A stretch of 64,000 nucleotides of DNA from Thiobacillus sp. (GCA_020057245.1 JAGVGD010000141.1:1-64000), one strand, 5' to 3'. Counted from the first letter of the stretch, positions 10,056 to 21,170 are shown. Notes: a model not told the origin generated them from the letters alone. Numbers and translations are program-made.

Positions 10056-10850
10056 CTATTTTTCGTCGCTCGGCAAGAGGGGACTTGCCGAAGCTTTTTT
10101 CCGGCCACGCACGAAGCGCATCAGCCCATCGCCATAGCCCGACAGGCCATACAGCACAAAGACGCCAAACAACACCTCCGGCGGGCTGGTCGACACCAGA
10201 ATGAAGGCCAGCACCACCAGCAGGATGACGAAGAACGGGACGCTCTTGCGCAGGTTGATTTCCTTGCCGCTGTAATAGCGGAAATTGCTGACCATGGTGA
10301 GGCCGCCAAACAGGGCGATCACGGCAGCCAGCCAGCGCACGTCATGACCGTCCACGCCATATTCGACCATCACCCAGACAAAACCGGCAATCAGGGCCGC
10401 CGCCGAGGGACTTGGCATGCCCTGAAAAAAACGCTTGTCCGTCACGACATCGAGCTGGGTATTGAAGCGCGCCAGCCGCAAGGCGGCCCCTGCGCAATAC
10501 ACAAAGGCCGCGATCCAGCCGATCTTGCCGAGGCTCTGCAAGGCAAACACATAAATCACCAGCGCCGGGGCAACGCCGAACGAGACCATGTCGGACAGGC
10601 TGTCGTATTCCGCACCAAACGCGCTTTGCGTATGCGTCATGCGGGCCACCCGACCATCCAGTCCGTCGAGCACCATGGCAATGAAAATGGCCACGGCAGC
10701 ATGTTCGAAGCGCCCGTTCATCGCCTGCACCACCGCGTAAAACCCGGCGAACAGCGCGCCGGTGGTGAACAGGTTGGGGAGCAGATAGATGCCGCGATCG
10801 CGCATGCGCGTGCGCGGCAATTCGGCTTTACGGTGTTGGAATTCAGGCAT
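10056..10850 (-). CDS. pssA: CDP-diacylglycerol--serine O-phosphatidyltransferase
   Basis: IYLLPNLFTTGALFAGFYAVVQAMNGRFEHAAVAIFIAMVLDGLDGRVAR motif. Confidence 0.95.
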   Translation of the reverse strand: MPEFQHRKAELPRTRMRDRGIYLLPNLFTTGALFAGFYAVVQAMNGRFEHAAVAIFIAMVLDGLDGRVARMTHTQSAFGAEYDSLSDMVSFGVAPALVIYVFALQSLGKIGWIAAFVYCAGAALRLARFNTQLDVVTDKRFFQGMPSPSAAALIAGFVWVMVEYGVDGHDVRWLAAVIALFGGLTMVSNFRYYSGKEINLRKSVPFFVILLVVLAFILVSTSPPEVLFGVFVLYGLSGYGDGLMRFVRGRKKASASPLLPSDEK

Positions 10851-10862
10851 AAGAGGCAGCGG

Positions 10863-11489
10863 TTACCAGCGTGCCAGTATGGTACGCCCGCCGCTTACTT
10901 TCTGGCCAATCGAAACTTCGGCTCGCGCGCTTGTCGGCAGATAGACATCCACCCGCGAACCAAAGCGGATAAAGCCGTAACGCTGGCCGCGTGCCAGCTT
11001 GTCGCCGATGCGCGCGTAACACAGGATGCGCCGCGCAATCAGGCCGGCAATCTGCACCGAAGTGACATCGCCATGCGGAGTCTGGATCCACAGTGCATTG
11101 CGCTCGTTCTCGGTCGAGGCCTTGTCGAGGTCGGCGTTCACAAAACTGCCCGGCGTATACCAGACGCCCTTGACTTCGCCATCCACCGGGCTCTTGTTCG
11201 AATGCACGTTGAACACGTTCATGAACACGCTGATTTTCAGCGCATCGCGATCAAGATAAGCATCGCGCACTTTTTCTACCGCAACGATGCGGCCGTCGGC
11301 AGGCGAAATGACTGCATCGGCGTCGCCCGGCGGAATGCGCGCCGGATCACGGAAGAACTGCAGCGCAAAAATCGCCCATATCCAGAAAGGAATCGACCAC
11401 GCGCCAAGGAATACGGTTGCCAGAACCGCCGCGGCAAATGCCGCCAGCAGTACCAGCCAGCCCTCGCGGGCAATAAGAGGATGTGTCAT
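10863..11489 (-). CDS. psd: phosphatidylserine decarboxylase
   Basis: [24 protein letters not shown] and C-terminal [10 protein letters not shown]; start [10 protein letters not shown] at 11489. Confidence 0.94.
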   Translation of the reverse strand: MTHPLIAREGWLVLLAAFAAAVLATVFLGAWSIPFWIWAIFALQFFRDPARIPPGDADAVISPADGRIVAVEKVRDAYLDRDALKISVFMNVFNVHSNKSPVDGEVKGVWYTPGSFVNADLDKASTENERNALWIQTPHGDVTSVQIAGLIARRILCYARIGDKLARGQRYGFIRFGSRVDVYLPTSARAEVSIGQKVSGGRTILARW

Positions 11490-11527
11490 GAATTCGCTCG
11501 GATATGAGTAAGGATGTGAAAAACGAA

Positions 11528-11570
11528 AGGGGTGAGGCGCTTGGGCAATCCGCCCTTGCGCCTCACCCCT
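11528..11570 (-). terminator. strong hairpin between ilvC and psd
   Basis: 13-bp perfect stem AGGGGTGAGGCGC/GCGCCTCACCCCT, followed by TTTCGTTTTT on the minus strand. Confidence 0.7.
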
Positions 11571-11585
11571 CACGCCTGTCGCTCA

Positions 11586-12647
<1,062 letters not shown>

Positions 12648-13148
12648 TCAGGCTTTGAGACTGCGCTCGCCACGTCCGATACCAGACGCGCCAGTGCGCA
12701 CAGTTTCGATGATGAAGACGGGGTCGATCGCCTCCAGGAACGCATCGAGCTTGGAACCGGTTCCGGTCAGCTCGATGGTGTAAGTGGCGTCGGTGACATC
12801 GATGATGCGACCGCGGAAAATGTCGGCGGTGCGCTTCATTTCCTCGCGCCCGGCGCCTACCGCCTTGACCTTGACCAGCATCAACTCGCGCTCGATGTGG
12901 CTGCCTTCGGTCAGGTCCATCACCTTGATCACGTCGACCAGCTTGTTCAGCTGCTTGGTGATCTGCTCGATGACCTCTTCCGAACCCACCGTGACAATGG
13001 TCATGCGTGACAGCGTCGCGTCCTCGGTCGGCGCGACCGTCAAGGACTCGATATTGTAGGCACGCGCAGAAAACAGGCCGGCCACGCGCGACAGCGCACC
13101 CGCTTCGTTTTCCATCAACAGCGAAATAATATGGCGGCGCACCATCAC
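12648..13148 (-). CDS. ilvH: acetolactate synthase small subunit
   Basis: RRHIISLLMENEAGALSRVAGLFSARAYNIESLTVAPTED. Confidence 0.96.
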   Translation of the reverse strand: MMVRRHIISLLMENEAGALSRVAGLFSARAYNIESLTVAPTEDATLSRMTIVTVGSEEVIEQITKQLNKLVDVIKVMDLTEGSHIERELMLVKVKAVGAGREEMKRTADIFRGRIIDVTDATYTIELTGTGSKLDAFLEAIDPVFIIETVRTGASGIGRGERSLKA

Positions 13149-14857
13149 AGCTCCTCCGCCAGAATCATTTCAGACAGGCCCTTGCCGCCTTCCACCATGG
13201 GGAAAACGTTTTCGGTCTGGTCGGTCTGGAAATCCATGAACACCAGGCGCTCCTTCAGCGCAGGCGAGAAGGCTTCCTTCAACGCGGCTTCGACATCTTC
13301 CGGCTTGTCGATGCGCATGCCAACGTGGCCATAAGCCTCGGCCAGTTTCACGAAGTCAGGCAAGGATTCCATGTAGGACTCGGCGTAGCGGCTGCCGTAG
13401 AAGAACTCCTGCCACTGCCGCACCATGCCCATGTAGCGGTTGTTGAGCGTGATGACCTTGACCGGAATGCGGTACTGCTTGCAGGTCGACAGCTCCTGGA
13501 TGCACATCTGGATGCTGGATTCGCCGGTAATACAGGCCACTTGCGCATCGGGGAAGGCGAGCTGCACACCCATCGCATACGGCAGGCCGACGCCCATGGT
13601 GCCGAGGCCGCCGGAATTGATCCAGCGGCGCGGCTTGTCGAACTTGTAATACTGCGCAGCCCACATCTGGTGCTGGCCGACGTCGGACGTCACATAGGCA
13701 TCGCCCTTGGTCACTTCCCAGAGTTTTTCCACCACATACTGCGGCTTGATGATGCTGCCGTTGCGGTTGTACTTGAGGCAATCCTTCGAACGCCACAGTT
13801 CGATCTGCGTCCACCAGGCATTCAGCGCCGCTGCGTCGTTCTTTTCCTTGGACTGTTTCAACAAGGCCAGCAGATCGTCGAGCACGTTTTTCACGTCGCC
13901 AACGATGGGCACATCGACCTTGACGCGCTTGGAAATCGACGACGGATCGACGTCGATGTGGATGATGCGGCGCTGCTCGCGCGCGAAGTGGGCGGGGTTG
14001 CCGATCACCCGGTCGTCAAAACGCGCACCCACCGCGAGCAGCACATCACAGTGCTGCATCGCCATGTTGGCTTCGTAGGTACCGTGCATGCCCAGCATGC
14101 CGAGATTCTGCCTGTCGGTGGCTGGATAGCCACCCAGGCCCATCAGCGTGTTGGTGCAGGGAAAGCCCAGCAAGCGGGTCAGTTCGGTCAACTGCGGCGC
14201 CGCATCGCCCAGCACCACGCCACCGCCGGCATAAATCATCGGCCGCTTGGCTTCGAGCAGCATCTGCACAGCGCGCTTCAGTTGCCCGCTGTGGCCTTTG
14301 ACCACAGGGTTGTAGGAACGCATCTCGACCGTGGCGGGGTACACGAACTCGGTCAGGTGTGCGGTCACATCCTTCGGCACATCGATCAGCACCGGACCGG
14401 GGCGACCGGACGCCGCAATATGGAACGCCTTTTTGAAGGTCGCAGCCAGGTCCTTGACGTCCTTGACCAGGAAGTTGTGCTTGACGCAGGGACGGGTAAT
14501 ACCGACCGCATCGACTTCCTGGAACGCATCCAGGCCGATCGCCGGCGTCGGCACCTGGCCGCTGATGACGACGATGGGAATCGAATCCATGTACGCGGTG
14601 GCAATCCCGGTCACCGCATTGGTGACGCCGGGTCCCGAAGTCACCAATGCCACGCCGACACGGCCGGTTGCACGTGCGTAGGCATCGGCAGCGTGGACCG
14701 CTGCCTGCTCGTGGCGCACCAGTACATGCTTGAATTTGTCCTGCTTGAAGATCGCGTCGTAAATATTGAGCACGGCTCCGCCGGGGTAGCCGAACACAAA
14801 TTCGACCCCTTCTTCGGCCAGACAACGTACGACGATCTCAGCGCCCGTAACTTCCAT
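13145..14857 (-). CDS. ilvI: acetolactate synthase large subunit
   Basis: MEVTGAEIVVRCLAEEGVEFVFGYPGGAVLNIYDA; ThDP enzyme; start at 14857. Confidence 0.96.
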   Translation of the reverse strand: MEVTGAEIVVRCLAEEGVEFVFGYPGGAVLNIYDAIFKQDKFKHVLVRHEQAAVHAADAYARATGRVGVALVTSGPGVTNAVTGIATAYMDSIPIVVISGQVPTPAIGLDAFQEVDAVGITRPCVKHNFLVKDVKDLAATFKKAFHIAASGRPGPVLIDVPKDVTAHLTEFVYPATVEMRSYNPVVKGHSGQLKRAVQMLLEAKRPMIYAGGGVVLGDAAPQLTELTRLLGFPCTNTLMGLGGYPATDRQNLGMLGMHGTYEANMAMQHCDVLLAVGARFDDRVIGNPAHFAREQRRIIHIDVDPSSISKRVKVDVPIVGDVKNVLDDLLALLKQSKEKNDAAALNAWWTQIELWRSKDCLKYNRNGSIIKPQYVVEKLWEVTKGDAYVTSDVGQHQMWAAQYYKFDKPRRWINSGGLGTMGVGLPYAMGVQLAFPDAQVACITGESSIQMCIQELSTCKQYRIPVKVITLNNRYMGMVRQWQEFFYGSRYAESYMESLPDFVKLAEAYGHVGMRIDKPEDVEAALKEAFSPALKERLVFMDFQTDQTENVFPMVEGGKGLSEMILAEEL

Positions 14858-15004
14858 AAACTGGCAAAAAATCAATTCGTTGGTGAACCTGTGAGGGTAA
14901 TCGTTTTGCCCTGTTTTGGTCAAGAAATCCTGCGTTGTGAGGACAACGGGCCGCGATTTCCGGAAAACACGACCGTTTCATGCACTCATCTCCTCTCGCA
15001 CGCA

Positions 15005-15029
15005 TGAAAAAGCCCTCCAAACGGAGGGC
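15005..15029 (-). terminator. rho-independent terminator after the DUF2173 genes
   Basis: GCCCTCC-GTTT-GGAGGGC then TTTTTC on the minus strand. Confidence 0.75.
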
Positions 15030-15066
15030 CTGATCCCGCAACGCGCACCCTGCAGCGCTGCTTGCC

Positions 15067-15402
15067 TTATTCGTGCGCGGCTTCGGTCAGCGCCTCCATG
15101 ATTTGATTCAGCGAGCCTTCCGCGTTGTCGAACAGGCACACCATGTTGCCTGAGCTGCACACGGTCACGGCGTCGCCCTGGACGATCCAGCCCTGCGATG
15201 GCGACCAGCCCCGCATCTGCGAAAACAGCGACAAGAGATCGGTGTTGCCCGACACCATGCGGCGATACCACTGGGCAAATTTCGCAAGGCGCTCCATCAA
15301 CTCGGGGGGCAGCATGCCGTCGGCCTCCATGACCACACCGTCGTCACGAAAGCGACACACGGCCGTTACGCCATCAAGAACCAGGATTTTTCTCAGCGAC
15401 AT
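15067..15402 (-). CDS. DUF2173 family protein
   Basis: MSLRKILVLDGVTAVCRFRDDGVVMEADG...QGWIVQGDAVTVCSSGNMVCLFDN; similar to its two neighbours. Confidence 0.75.
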   Translation of the reverse strand: MSLRKILVLDGVTAVCRFRDDGVVMEADGMLPPELMERLAKFAQWYRRMVSGNTDLLSLFSQMRGWSPSQGWIVQGDAVTVCSSGNMVCLFDNAEGSLNQIMEALTEAAHE

Positions 15403-15411
15403 ATGCGCTCC

Positions 15412-15750
15412 TCAGGCAGCCTGCAAGGCTTTGAATGCAGCCTCATAGTCGGCATCGCGATTACGGACGACGACGCCGCAATTGCCATTGACCACCACCG
15501 ACCACTCCAGTCCCACGACCGAGAAACCCTTGAGCGGCTGGAAGCCGCCCTGACCCGTCACCGCTTCCCAGCCACGCGCTTCCATGTTGGCAATGGCCAG
15601 ATTGGCCACGCAGGAATGCGCCAGCAGGTCCAGCACCTGCGGCGTGAGCTCGGTCCCTTCGCGCAACACGTGCGCTTGCAGGTCGCCCTTGTCGGAATAC
15701 GTAAACGCCGCCATCGCGCCCGGCAAGTCCATCATTTTGTCCAGATTCAT
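15412..15750 (-). CDS. DUF2173 family protein
   Basis: MNLDKMMDLPGAMAAFTYSDKGDLQAHVLREG...; paralog of adjacent genes. Confidence 0.78.
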   Translation of the reverse strand: MNLDKMMDLPGAMAAFTYSDKGDLQAHVLREGTELTPQVLDLLAHSCVANLAIANMEARGWEAVTGQGGFQPLKGFSVVGLEWSVVVNGNCGVVVRNRDADYEAAFKALQAA

Positions 15751-15774
15751 CCTGCGTCTCCTTTGGTATAGATT

Positions 15775-16179
15775 TCAGTACAGCGCTTCCCGGGTGTCGC
15801 CCCCGATTTTGGAATACAGGTTGGCCAGCAGGTCATCCCGTATATCCCCCACCTTGGCGCGCATGATGGTCATGACGTCATTTAGCAACTCGTCACGATT
15901 TTCGACAAAGGCGAAATAATTCCCGACTGCGCAGATGGTGACCAGATTGCCGTGCGCAATCCAGCCCTGCACCGGCCGACAACCGCAGCCTTCGGCGAAC
16001 GAGTCGACGATTTCGGTTTGCATGTTGATCGCCAGGGTATTGGCACGACACAGAATCGACGCCATCCGGGCAAACTCGTCGGTCAGCGCGCCTTCGTACG
16101 AGAAACGGTCACCGCGAAAGGCAAACTCGCCTGCGGCAATCACACCGGGAATAGCCATGAGTTGCTTTACGATATTCAT
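15775..16179 (-). CDS. DUF2173 family protein
   Basis: MNIVKQLMAIPGVIAAGEFAFRGDRFSYEGALTDEFARMAS...QGWIAHGNLVTICAVGNYFAFVENRDELLND. Confidence 0.78.
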   Translation of the reverse strand: MNIVKQLMAIPGVIAAGEFAFRGDRFSYEGALTDEFARMASILCRANTLAINMQTEIVDSFAEGCGCRPVQGWIAHGNLVTICAVGNYFAFVENRDELLNDVMTIMRAKVGDIRDDLLANLYSKIGGDTREALY

Positions 16180-16270
16180 TGAGCCCTCTCCAAGTTATGT
16201 TTTCTTACGGCTGGATCACGCTCAGCACGTTGTGGCAATTTGTCGCGCCAAGCTGCAATATAGAGCCACC

Positions 16271-16708
16271 ATGCAAGACAACGCAATAGCCCCCGTTTCC
16301 GCCCCTCTGCCAATTCGAATCGCCGTCATGGTTTACGAATTGCTGCTGGTGACCGCAGTCATATTTGTCGCCGCACTGCCTTTTCTCTATCTGGTTGGCA
16401 ATGCGCAGACCGGCTGGCTGCACCATGTTTTCCAGCTTTATCTGGTGGGCGTGCTGTTTGCCTACTTCAGCGCATTCTGGCTACGCAGCGGCCAAACCCT
16501 GGCGATGAAGACCTGGCGCATCCGTCTGGTGAATCCTGATGGTCAGCCCATTACGCTGAAACAGGCCGCGCTGCGATTCTCGCTCGCCCTGCTGGGCCTG
16601 CTGCTGGCAGGCGCAGGGTTCTGGTGGGCACTGTTTGATCGCGACCGGCAGTTTTTTCACGACCGCATCGTCGGCACCCGCCTCGTACGCGTGCCGAGGA
16701 AAACCTGA
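16271..16708 (+). CDS. RDD family membrane protein
   Basis: IRIAVMVYELLLVTAVIFVAALPFLY...QTLAMKTWRIRLVNPDGQPITLKQAALRF; start ATG at 16271 inside the supplied ORF. Confidence 0.85.
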   Translation: MQDNAIAPVSAPLPIRIAVMVYELLLVTAVIFVAALPFLYLVGNAQTGWLHHVFQLYLVGVLFAYFSAFWLRSGQTLAMKTWRIRLVNPDGQPITLKQAALRFSLALLGLLLAGAGFWWALFDRDRQFFHDRIVGTRLVRVPRKT

Positions 16709-16710
16709 TC

Positions 16711-17142
16711 ATGGACTGGCGCGAACAGATACAGCGCCACTTGCTGGAACAACGTCCCGACAGGGTGTACGCACTGGACGAGGCGGCGTATCGGATGGCT
16801 CAGACCATCTTGCCTGCCACACCGGTATCCCGACCCGACAACCTGCCAAACACCCCCTGTACGCTGGCATTGGGCATCGACGTCCTCAGCCATTTGAACG
16901 CACAGCAAGCCCACCGCCTGATCAACCACACACGCCTGTATGTCGCGCCGCGTATCCTGCTTGCCGCCCAACCGGATTGCGCCCTCGACGCAGCCGCCTT
17001 CCGAGCGCTCGGCTTCATGCTGTCCGCAACCGCCCCGTCCGACGCCACCCGCGTTTTTCACTACGACCTGGACACTTATAAAACCGTGCCGGACTGGCTC
17101 AACGCCCGTTACTGGGCACACCCTGAGCGCTGGAATACCTGA
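16711..17142 (+). CDS. conserved hypothetical protein (DUF6231-like)
   Basis: 143 aa ORF immediately downstream of RDD gene. Confidence 0.5.
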   Translation: MDWREQIQRHLLEQRPDRVYALDEAAYRMAQTILPATPVSRPDNLPNTPCTLALGIDVLSHLNAQQAHRLINHTRLYVAPRILLAAQPDCALDAAAFRALGFMLSATAPSDATRVFHYDLDTYKTVPDWLNARYWAHPERWNT

Positions 17143-17219
17143 GCACCCCGGGTGCGGCGCGCATTGCGCTGCAGGCATCGGTTAAACTGCCCCTACCCCT
17201 GCGCGAGAGCCTGTTCCCC

Positions 17220-17639
17220 ATGAATTTCATTCCCCACAACGCACTCGAAGAACAGCTGGCTTCAGTCCATGCCGGCTCGCTCGATCCCGAAACCTTCGTC
17301 CTGCAACTGATCGACCAGCAACTCTTCATGCCGGTGCGCGACGAAAAAAACCCCATTCAGGGCTTCCAACGTTCGACCCAGGCCGATCTGCTGGTCATCG
17401 AAGACGAAGACGGCGAACGCGTGCTGGCGGTATTTACCAGCCCCGAGCGCGCCAAGCCTTTTGTCGAGCATTACCCCGAATTTGCCGGCGGCATCCTCAC
17501 CGAGTTTTCCTGGCTGCTGCGCCGCATCGGCGGCGGCGTACCGATTGCACTCAATCCCGGCTGGGATATCGGCATGGACTTCGATGCGGACATGATTGCC
17601 CAGCTGATTGCCCAGCTTCCGCCCGAGCACACCAGCTGA
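17220..17639 (+). CDS. SseB family protein
   Basis: NALEEQLASVHAGSLDPETFVLQLIDQQLFMPVRD...; SseB N-terminal-domain-like. Confidence 0.7.
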   Translation: MNFIPHNALEEQLASVHAGSLDPETFVLQLIDQQLFMPVRDEKNPIQGFQRSTQADLLVIEDEDGERVLAVFTSPERAKPFVEHYPEFAGGILTEFSWLLRRIGGGVPIALNPGWDIGMDFDADMIAQLIAQLPPEHTS

Positions 17640-17652
17640 AGCCTATTCCGCC

Positions 17653-19035
17653 ATGCTGCCTGAACGCGCGCTAGCCGAATTCCGCTCCGTCCTGGGCGCC
17701 GATCGCGTCCTCGACGATGCAGCCACGCGCGCGCTCTACAGCCACGACGAAACCCCGCGCCAGATCGTGCCCGAAGCCGTGTTGTTTCCGGCTTCGCATG
17801 ACGATGTGGCCGCACTGGCGCAAATTGCTTTCCGGCATCGCATTGCCCTCACCCCGCGCGGCGCCGGTTCCGGCAACGTCGGTGGCGCGCTGCCCTCAGC
17901 CGGCAGCGTCGTCGTCAGCTTCGAATGCATGCAGCGCGTGCTCGAGTTCGATCCGGACAACCGGCTCATCGTCGTCGAAGCGGGCGTCGTCACCGACGAA
18001 ATCAATCGCATCGCACGCAGTGCCGGCCTGTTTTACCCGCCGGACCCCGGCAGCAGCGCCTATTGCCGGATAGGCGGCAATCTCGCGATGAATGCCGCCG
18101 GGCCGCACGCGGTCAAATACGGCGTCACCCGTGATCACGTCCTCGGGCTGCGCGCCGTCACCGGCAACGGGGAAACCATTCGCACCGGTTGCCGCACCAC
18201 CAAGGGCGTCACCGGCTACGACCTCACCCGCCTGCTGATCGGCTCGGAAGGCACGCTTGCGCTCATCACGGAAGCAACGCTGAAACTGCTGCCCGCCCCC
18301 GAAGCCGTCGCCACCCTGCGCGTGTGTTATGCCAGCAACCACGCTGCGCTCGCCGCAGTCAGCCGCATCATGCGCCAGCCGGTCATGCCCTGTGCGCTCG
18401 AGTTCATGGACCATCGCGCCATCGACGCCATCCGTCCCACCGGGGCGGCAGACGACCTGCCGCCCGATACACGTGCCTTGTTGATGGTCGAGGCCGACGG
18501 CACTACACAGGACTTGCCGCGCCAGATTGCCGCGCTTGAGCACGCCCTCGCAGGCGACGGGCTGCTCGATCTGCGCAGCGCCTTCAAGCGCGAAGAAATC
18601 ATCCGGCTATGGACCGCGCGCAAATCGCTGTCGCACGCGGTCAAGCAAATCGCGCCGCTCAAGATCAACGAGGACGTGGTGGTACCGGTTTCGCTGCTGG
18701 CCGGGTTTGTCGATTTCATCGACCAGACTGCCAGCACATATCAATTGCCCGTGGTCTCGTTCGGCCATGCCGGCAACGGCAACCTGCACATCAATCTCAT
18801 GGTGCATCCGGAAGACAGCGATGAAATGACGCGCACACACCATGCACTCGACGCCATCATTCAGCGCGTACTGGAACTGGGCGGCACCCTCTCGGGCGAA
18901 CACGGTATCGGCACCGAAAAACGTCGTTTCATTTCCCAGGAAATCGATCCCTCCACGCTCGGTGTCATGCGCGCAATCAAACAGCAGTTCGATCCGCTCG
19001 GCCTGCTCAACCCCGGCAAACTTTTTCCCGATTAA
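17653..19035 (+). CDS. FAD-binding oxidase, GlcD-like
   Basis: LTPRGAGSGNVGGALPSAGSVVVSF and SFGHAGNGNLHINLMVHPED...GTLSGEHGIGTEKRRF motifs. Confidence 0.9.
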   Translation: MLPERALAEFRSVLGADRVLDDAATRALYSHDETPRQIVPEAVLFPASHDDVAALAQIAFRHRIALTPRGAGSGNVGGALPSAGSVVVSFECMQRVLEFDPDNRLIVVEAGVVTDEINRIARSAGLFYPPDPGSSAYCRIGGNLAMNAAGPHAVKYGVTRDHVLGLRAVTGNGETIRTGCRTTKGVTGYDLTRLLIGSEGTLALITEATLKLLPAPEAVATLRVCYASNHAALAAVSRIMRQPVMPCALEFMDHRAIDAIRPTGAADDLPPDTRALLMVEADGTTQDLPRQIAALEHALAGDGLLDLRSAFKREEIIRLWTARKSLSHAVKQIAPLKINEDVVVPVSLLAGFVDFIDQTASTYQLPVVSFGHAGNGNLHINLMVHPEDSDEMTRTHHALDAIIQRVLELGGTLSGEHGIGTEKRRFISQEIDPSTLGVMRAIKQQFDPLGLLNPGKLFPD

Positions 19036-19091
19036 GTTCTGGCGAATGCTTTACAAGCGCGCGCAGCGTCTATAGAATGCGCGGCTTCGTT

Positions 19092-19167
<76 letters not shown>

Positions 19168-19183
19168 ACTAACAGGAAGTCCG

Positions 19184-19369
19184 ATGCACAAACTGGGCGT
19201 CATCACCACGTTGCTGGCGTTGATTCTGAGTGTGGTCGGGTTGATCGTTGGCTTCTGGAAGATGCTGAATGGGGTTGAACTGGCCGAAGTTTGGCTGGGG
19301 CTGGTACCATTGGGTTTCGTCGGTTTGTTGCTCGGCGTCACCTTGACGCAGCTTTCAAACAAGAAGTAG
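19184..19369 (+). CDS. small hydrophobic membrane protein (61 aa)
   Basis: Two predicted TM segments, located between two tRNA genes. Confidence 0.5.
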   Translation: MHKLGVITTLLALILSVVGLIVGFWKMLNGVELAEVWLGLVPLGFVGLLLGVTLTQLSNKK

Positions 19370-19416
19370 CGACGCAAGTCGGTGCAGTAATTTAGACGGT
19401 TCATACCGTCGTCCAG

Positions 19417-19492
19417 GTCCCCATCGTCTAGAGGCCTAGGACACTACCCTTTCACGGTAGGTACCGGGGTTCGAATCCCCGTGGGGACGCCA
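19417..19492 (+). tRNA. tRNA-Glu(TTC)
   Basis: GTCCCCATCGTCTAGAGGCCTAGGACACTACCCTTTCACGGTAGGTACCGGGGTTCGAATCCCCGTGGGGACGCCA. Confidence 0.98.
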
Positions 19493-19960
19493 CCATCCTT
19501 TCAGGATCGTGACAAATACATACAGCATCCAGTCACACGGCAATACGCATTGCCAATCTGTTTTGTTGCGCCCAAATTTTCAAAGACGAATCGAACATAA
19601 GCCTGCAGGCAATGCCAACACTTGCTATTGGCTTTTAGATTCCGTAAGTACCACCATAACTACCGTCACCCGATAGTTGCCCTGCCTGATTCTCATAATT
19701 TATTTTGTTGTTTCCTGACCTGAGGAAGTTCTGATTTGTTTGCTCTGGCTGACAGCGCCAACCCAGGCCGCCCATGCCAAGCTAAAAATAGCAACTTACA
19801 GAATCTCAAAGAAGCATCTGTCGAAATTTTTTACACAATCGACCGCCTCCCCCATTGCTTCTTCTGAACCCCATTGATTAAATTTATGTTTTCATGCATA
19901 GAATGAAAATTGCTTTAATCACTTTGGTATTTTTCTCATAGCAGCTCTAGCAAGATTTAC

Positions 19961-20021
19961 CTCCAGGCGACGCAGGATTTGTCCTGCCGTCTATCAAAAC
20001 CGAACTACACGGAGGAAGCCG
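19961..20021 (+). repeat. leader-like repeat copy 1 (stem-loop + RBS)
   Basis: CTCCAGGCGACGCAGGATTTGTCCTGCCGTCTATC...CTACACGGAGGAAGCCGCAAG, resembles copy 2 at 20121-20180. Confidence 0.55.
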
Positions 20022-20120
20022 CAAGAAAAGAACAGCAGCCGTAGCTCCATCAAATAAAAGCGGAGAACAGGAAGCGCGGAAAGACGAGAGGCATTCCCGC
20101 GTGGCTCAAGGAAATGTTGT

Positions 20121-20180
20121 CTCTAGGGGCGCGGGATTGATCCTGCGTTTATTTATGGGTTACACGGAGGAGATGCAAAA
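20121..20180 (+). promoter_or_regulatory. leader-like repeat copy 2, 5' UTR of PEP-CTERM gene
   Basis: CTCTAGGGGCGCGGGATTGATCCTGCGTTTATTTATGGGTTACACGGAGGAGATGCAAAATG. Confidence 0.5.
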
Positions 20181-20860
20181 TGAATTTCACCAAAACGATG
20201 CATGCACTGATTCTCGGAAGCGTTGGCATCATGGGTGCAACGAGTGCTCACGCTTGGGAACTGACCGCTGGCGACAGACTGACTATTGACGGCGGCGGCA
20301 TCTATAACGGCTCCTTTTTTGGAGTAGACACGAACGATGACAGCATAATCCAGGGGACCGAAAAAACCGTATTGAGCCAGGGCTCGACCGGGATCATCAT
20401 CGGCGCTTCCAACACGACGCCAGGCGCGATTACCGCGCCATGGACTTTCATGGGGGAGCCTGGCTACGATTGGATGTCCACCCCCGTCTCAGCTGGCTCC
20501 AGCTTTAGCAATACCGGCAGTGTGGATATGAGCGGCTGGATGGTGACCTGGAACAGCCAGCAGGTCGACTTAAGCACTGGCGCATGGCAGGTTCTGAACT
20601 CTTCGGGTAGTGGAATGCCGACCAGCGGCTATACCAACGGCACAGGGATCTTCAACTGGAGCGGTATCTATGGTGATTCCTATACCCTAGATTACACCGC
20701 AACAGTGCAGTCTGGCCCTTTTATCGGGATCCAGTGGGCCCTGCATCTTGAAGGTGAAGTACTTCCGGTGCCCGAACCTTCCACCTACGGCATGATACTA
20801 GCGGGTCTTGGATTGGTGGGGGTTGCAGCAGCAAGGCGCAGGAAGCAATCCGAAATTTGA
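20180..20860 (+). CDS. PEP-CTERM sorting domain protein
   Basis: Signal peptide plus C-terminal VPEPSTYGMILAGLGLVGVAAARRRKQ. Confidence 0.92.
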   Translation: MNFTKTMHALILGSVGIMGATSAHAWELTAGDRLTIDGGGIYNGSFFGVDTNDDSIIQGTEKTVLSQGSTGIIIGASNTTPGAITAPWTFMGEPGYDWMSTPVSAGSSFSNTGSVDMSGWMVTWNSQQVDLSTGAWQVLNSSGSGMPTSGYTNGTGIFNWSGIYGDSYTLDYTATVQSGPFIGIQWALHLEGEVLPVPEPSTYGMILAGLGLVGVAAARRRKQSEI

Positions 20861-20876
20861 GGTTAGCAAGCAAGCA

Positions 20877-20907
20877 AAACGGGAGCCACGGCTCCCGTTT
20901 GTCTTTA
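20877..20907 (+). terminator. rho-independent terminator of PEP-CTERM gene
   Basis: AAACGGGAGC-CACG-GCTCCCGTTT then GTCTTTA. Confidence 0.8.
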
Positions 20908-21096
20908 TTAATAACGATCCACATGTTGGCGGGTTTTTATGCGCGACCGTCAAACAACCTAGGGCCTATTCTTTCATGTGTGGTTAGTATTGCCATCAAG
21001 CTGGCCGGATTGAAAAAGCGCGGTTACATATTGGTTACATGTCAACAGCAGAGACAAAAAGCCCCCCATTGAGGTAGCCTGACTTATTGGTTCTAT

Positions 21097-21118
21097 TGGT
21101 GCCCGAAGACGAATCGAA
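21097..21118. repeat. distal att site (tRNA-Arg 3'-end remnant)
   Basis: TGGTGCCCGAAGACGAATCGAA matches tRNA-Arg 3' end with one 1-nt gap. Confidence 0.85.
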
Positions 21119-21170
21119 AAAACCAATGCAACCATTACGGCTGCTCGCTTTATAGATTTCCACCTATCAA

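Noticed and set aside
15935-16270. N-terminal extension of the RDD ORF
   Set aside because: Overlaps the divergent DUF2173 gene; ATG at 16271 gives a normal RDD protein.
19500-20180. Sigma-54 (-24/-12) promoter for the PEP-CTERM gene
   Set aside because: Looked for TGGCAC-N5-TTGC; only partial matches with wrong spacing (e.g. TGGCTCAAGGAAATGTTG), so not called.
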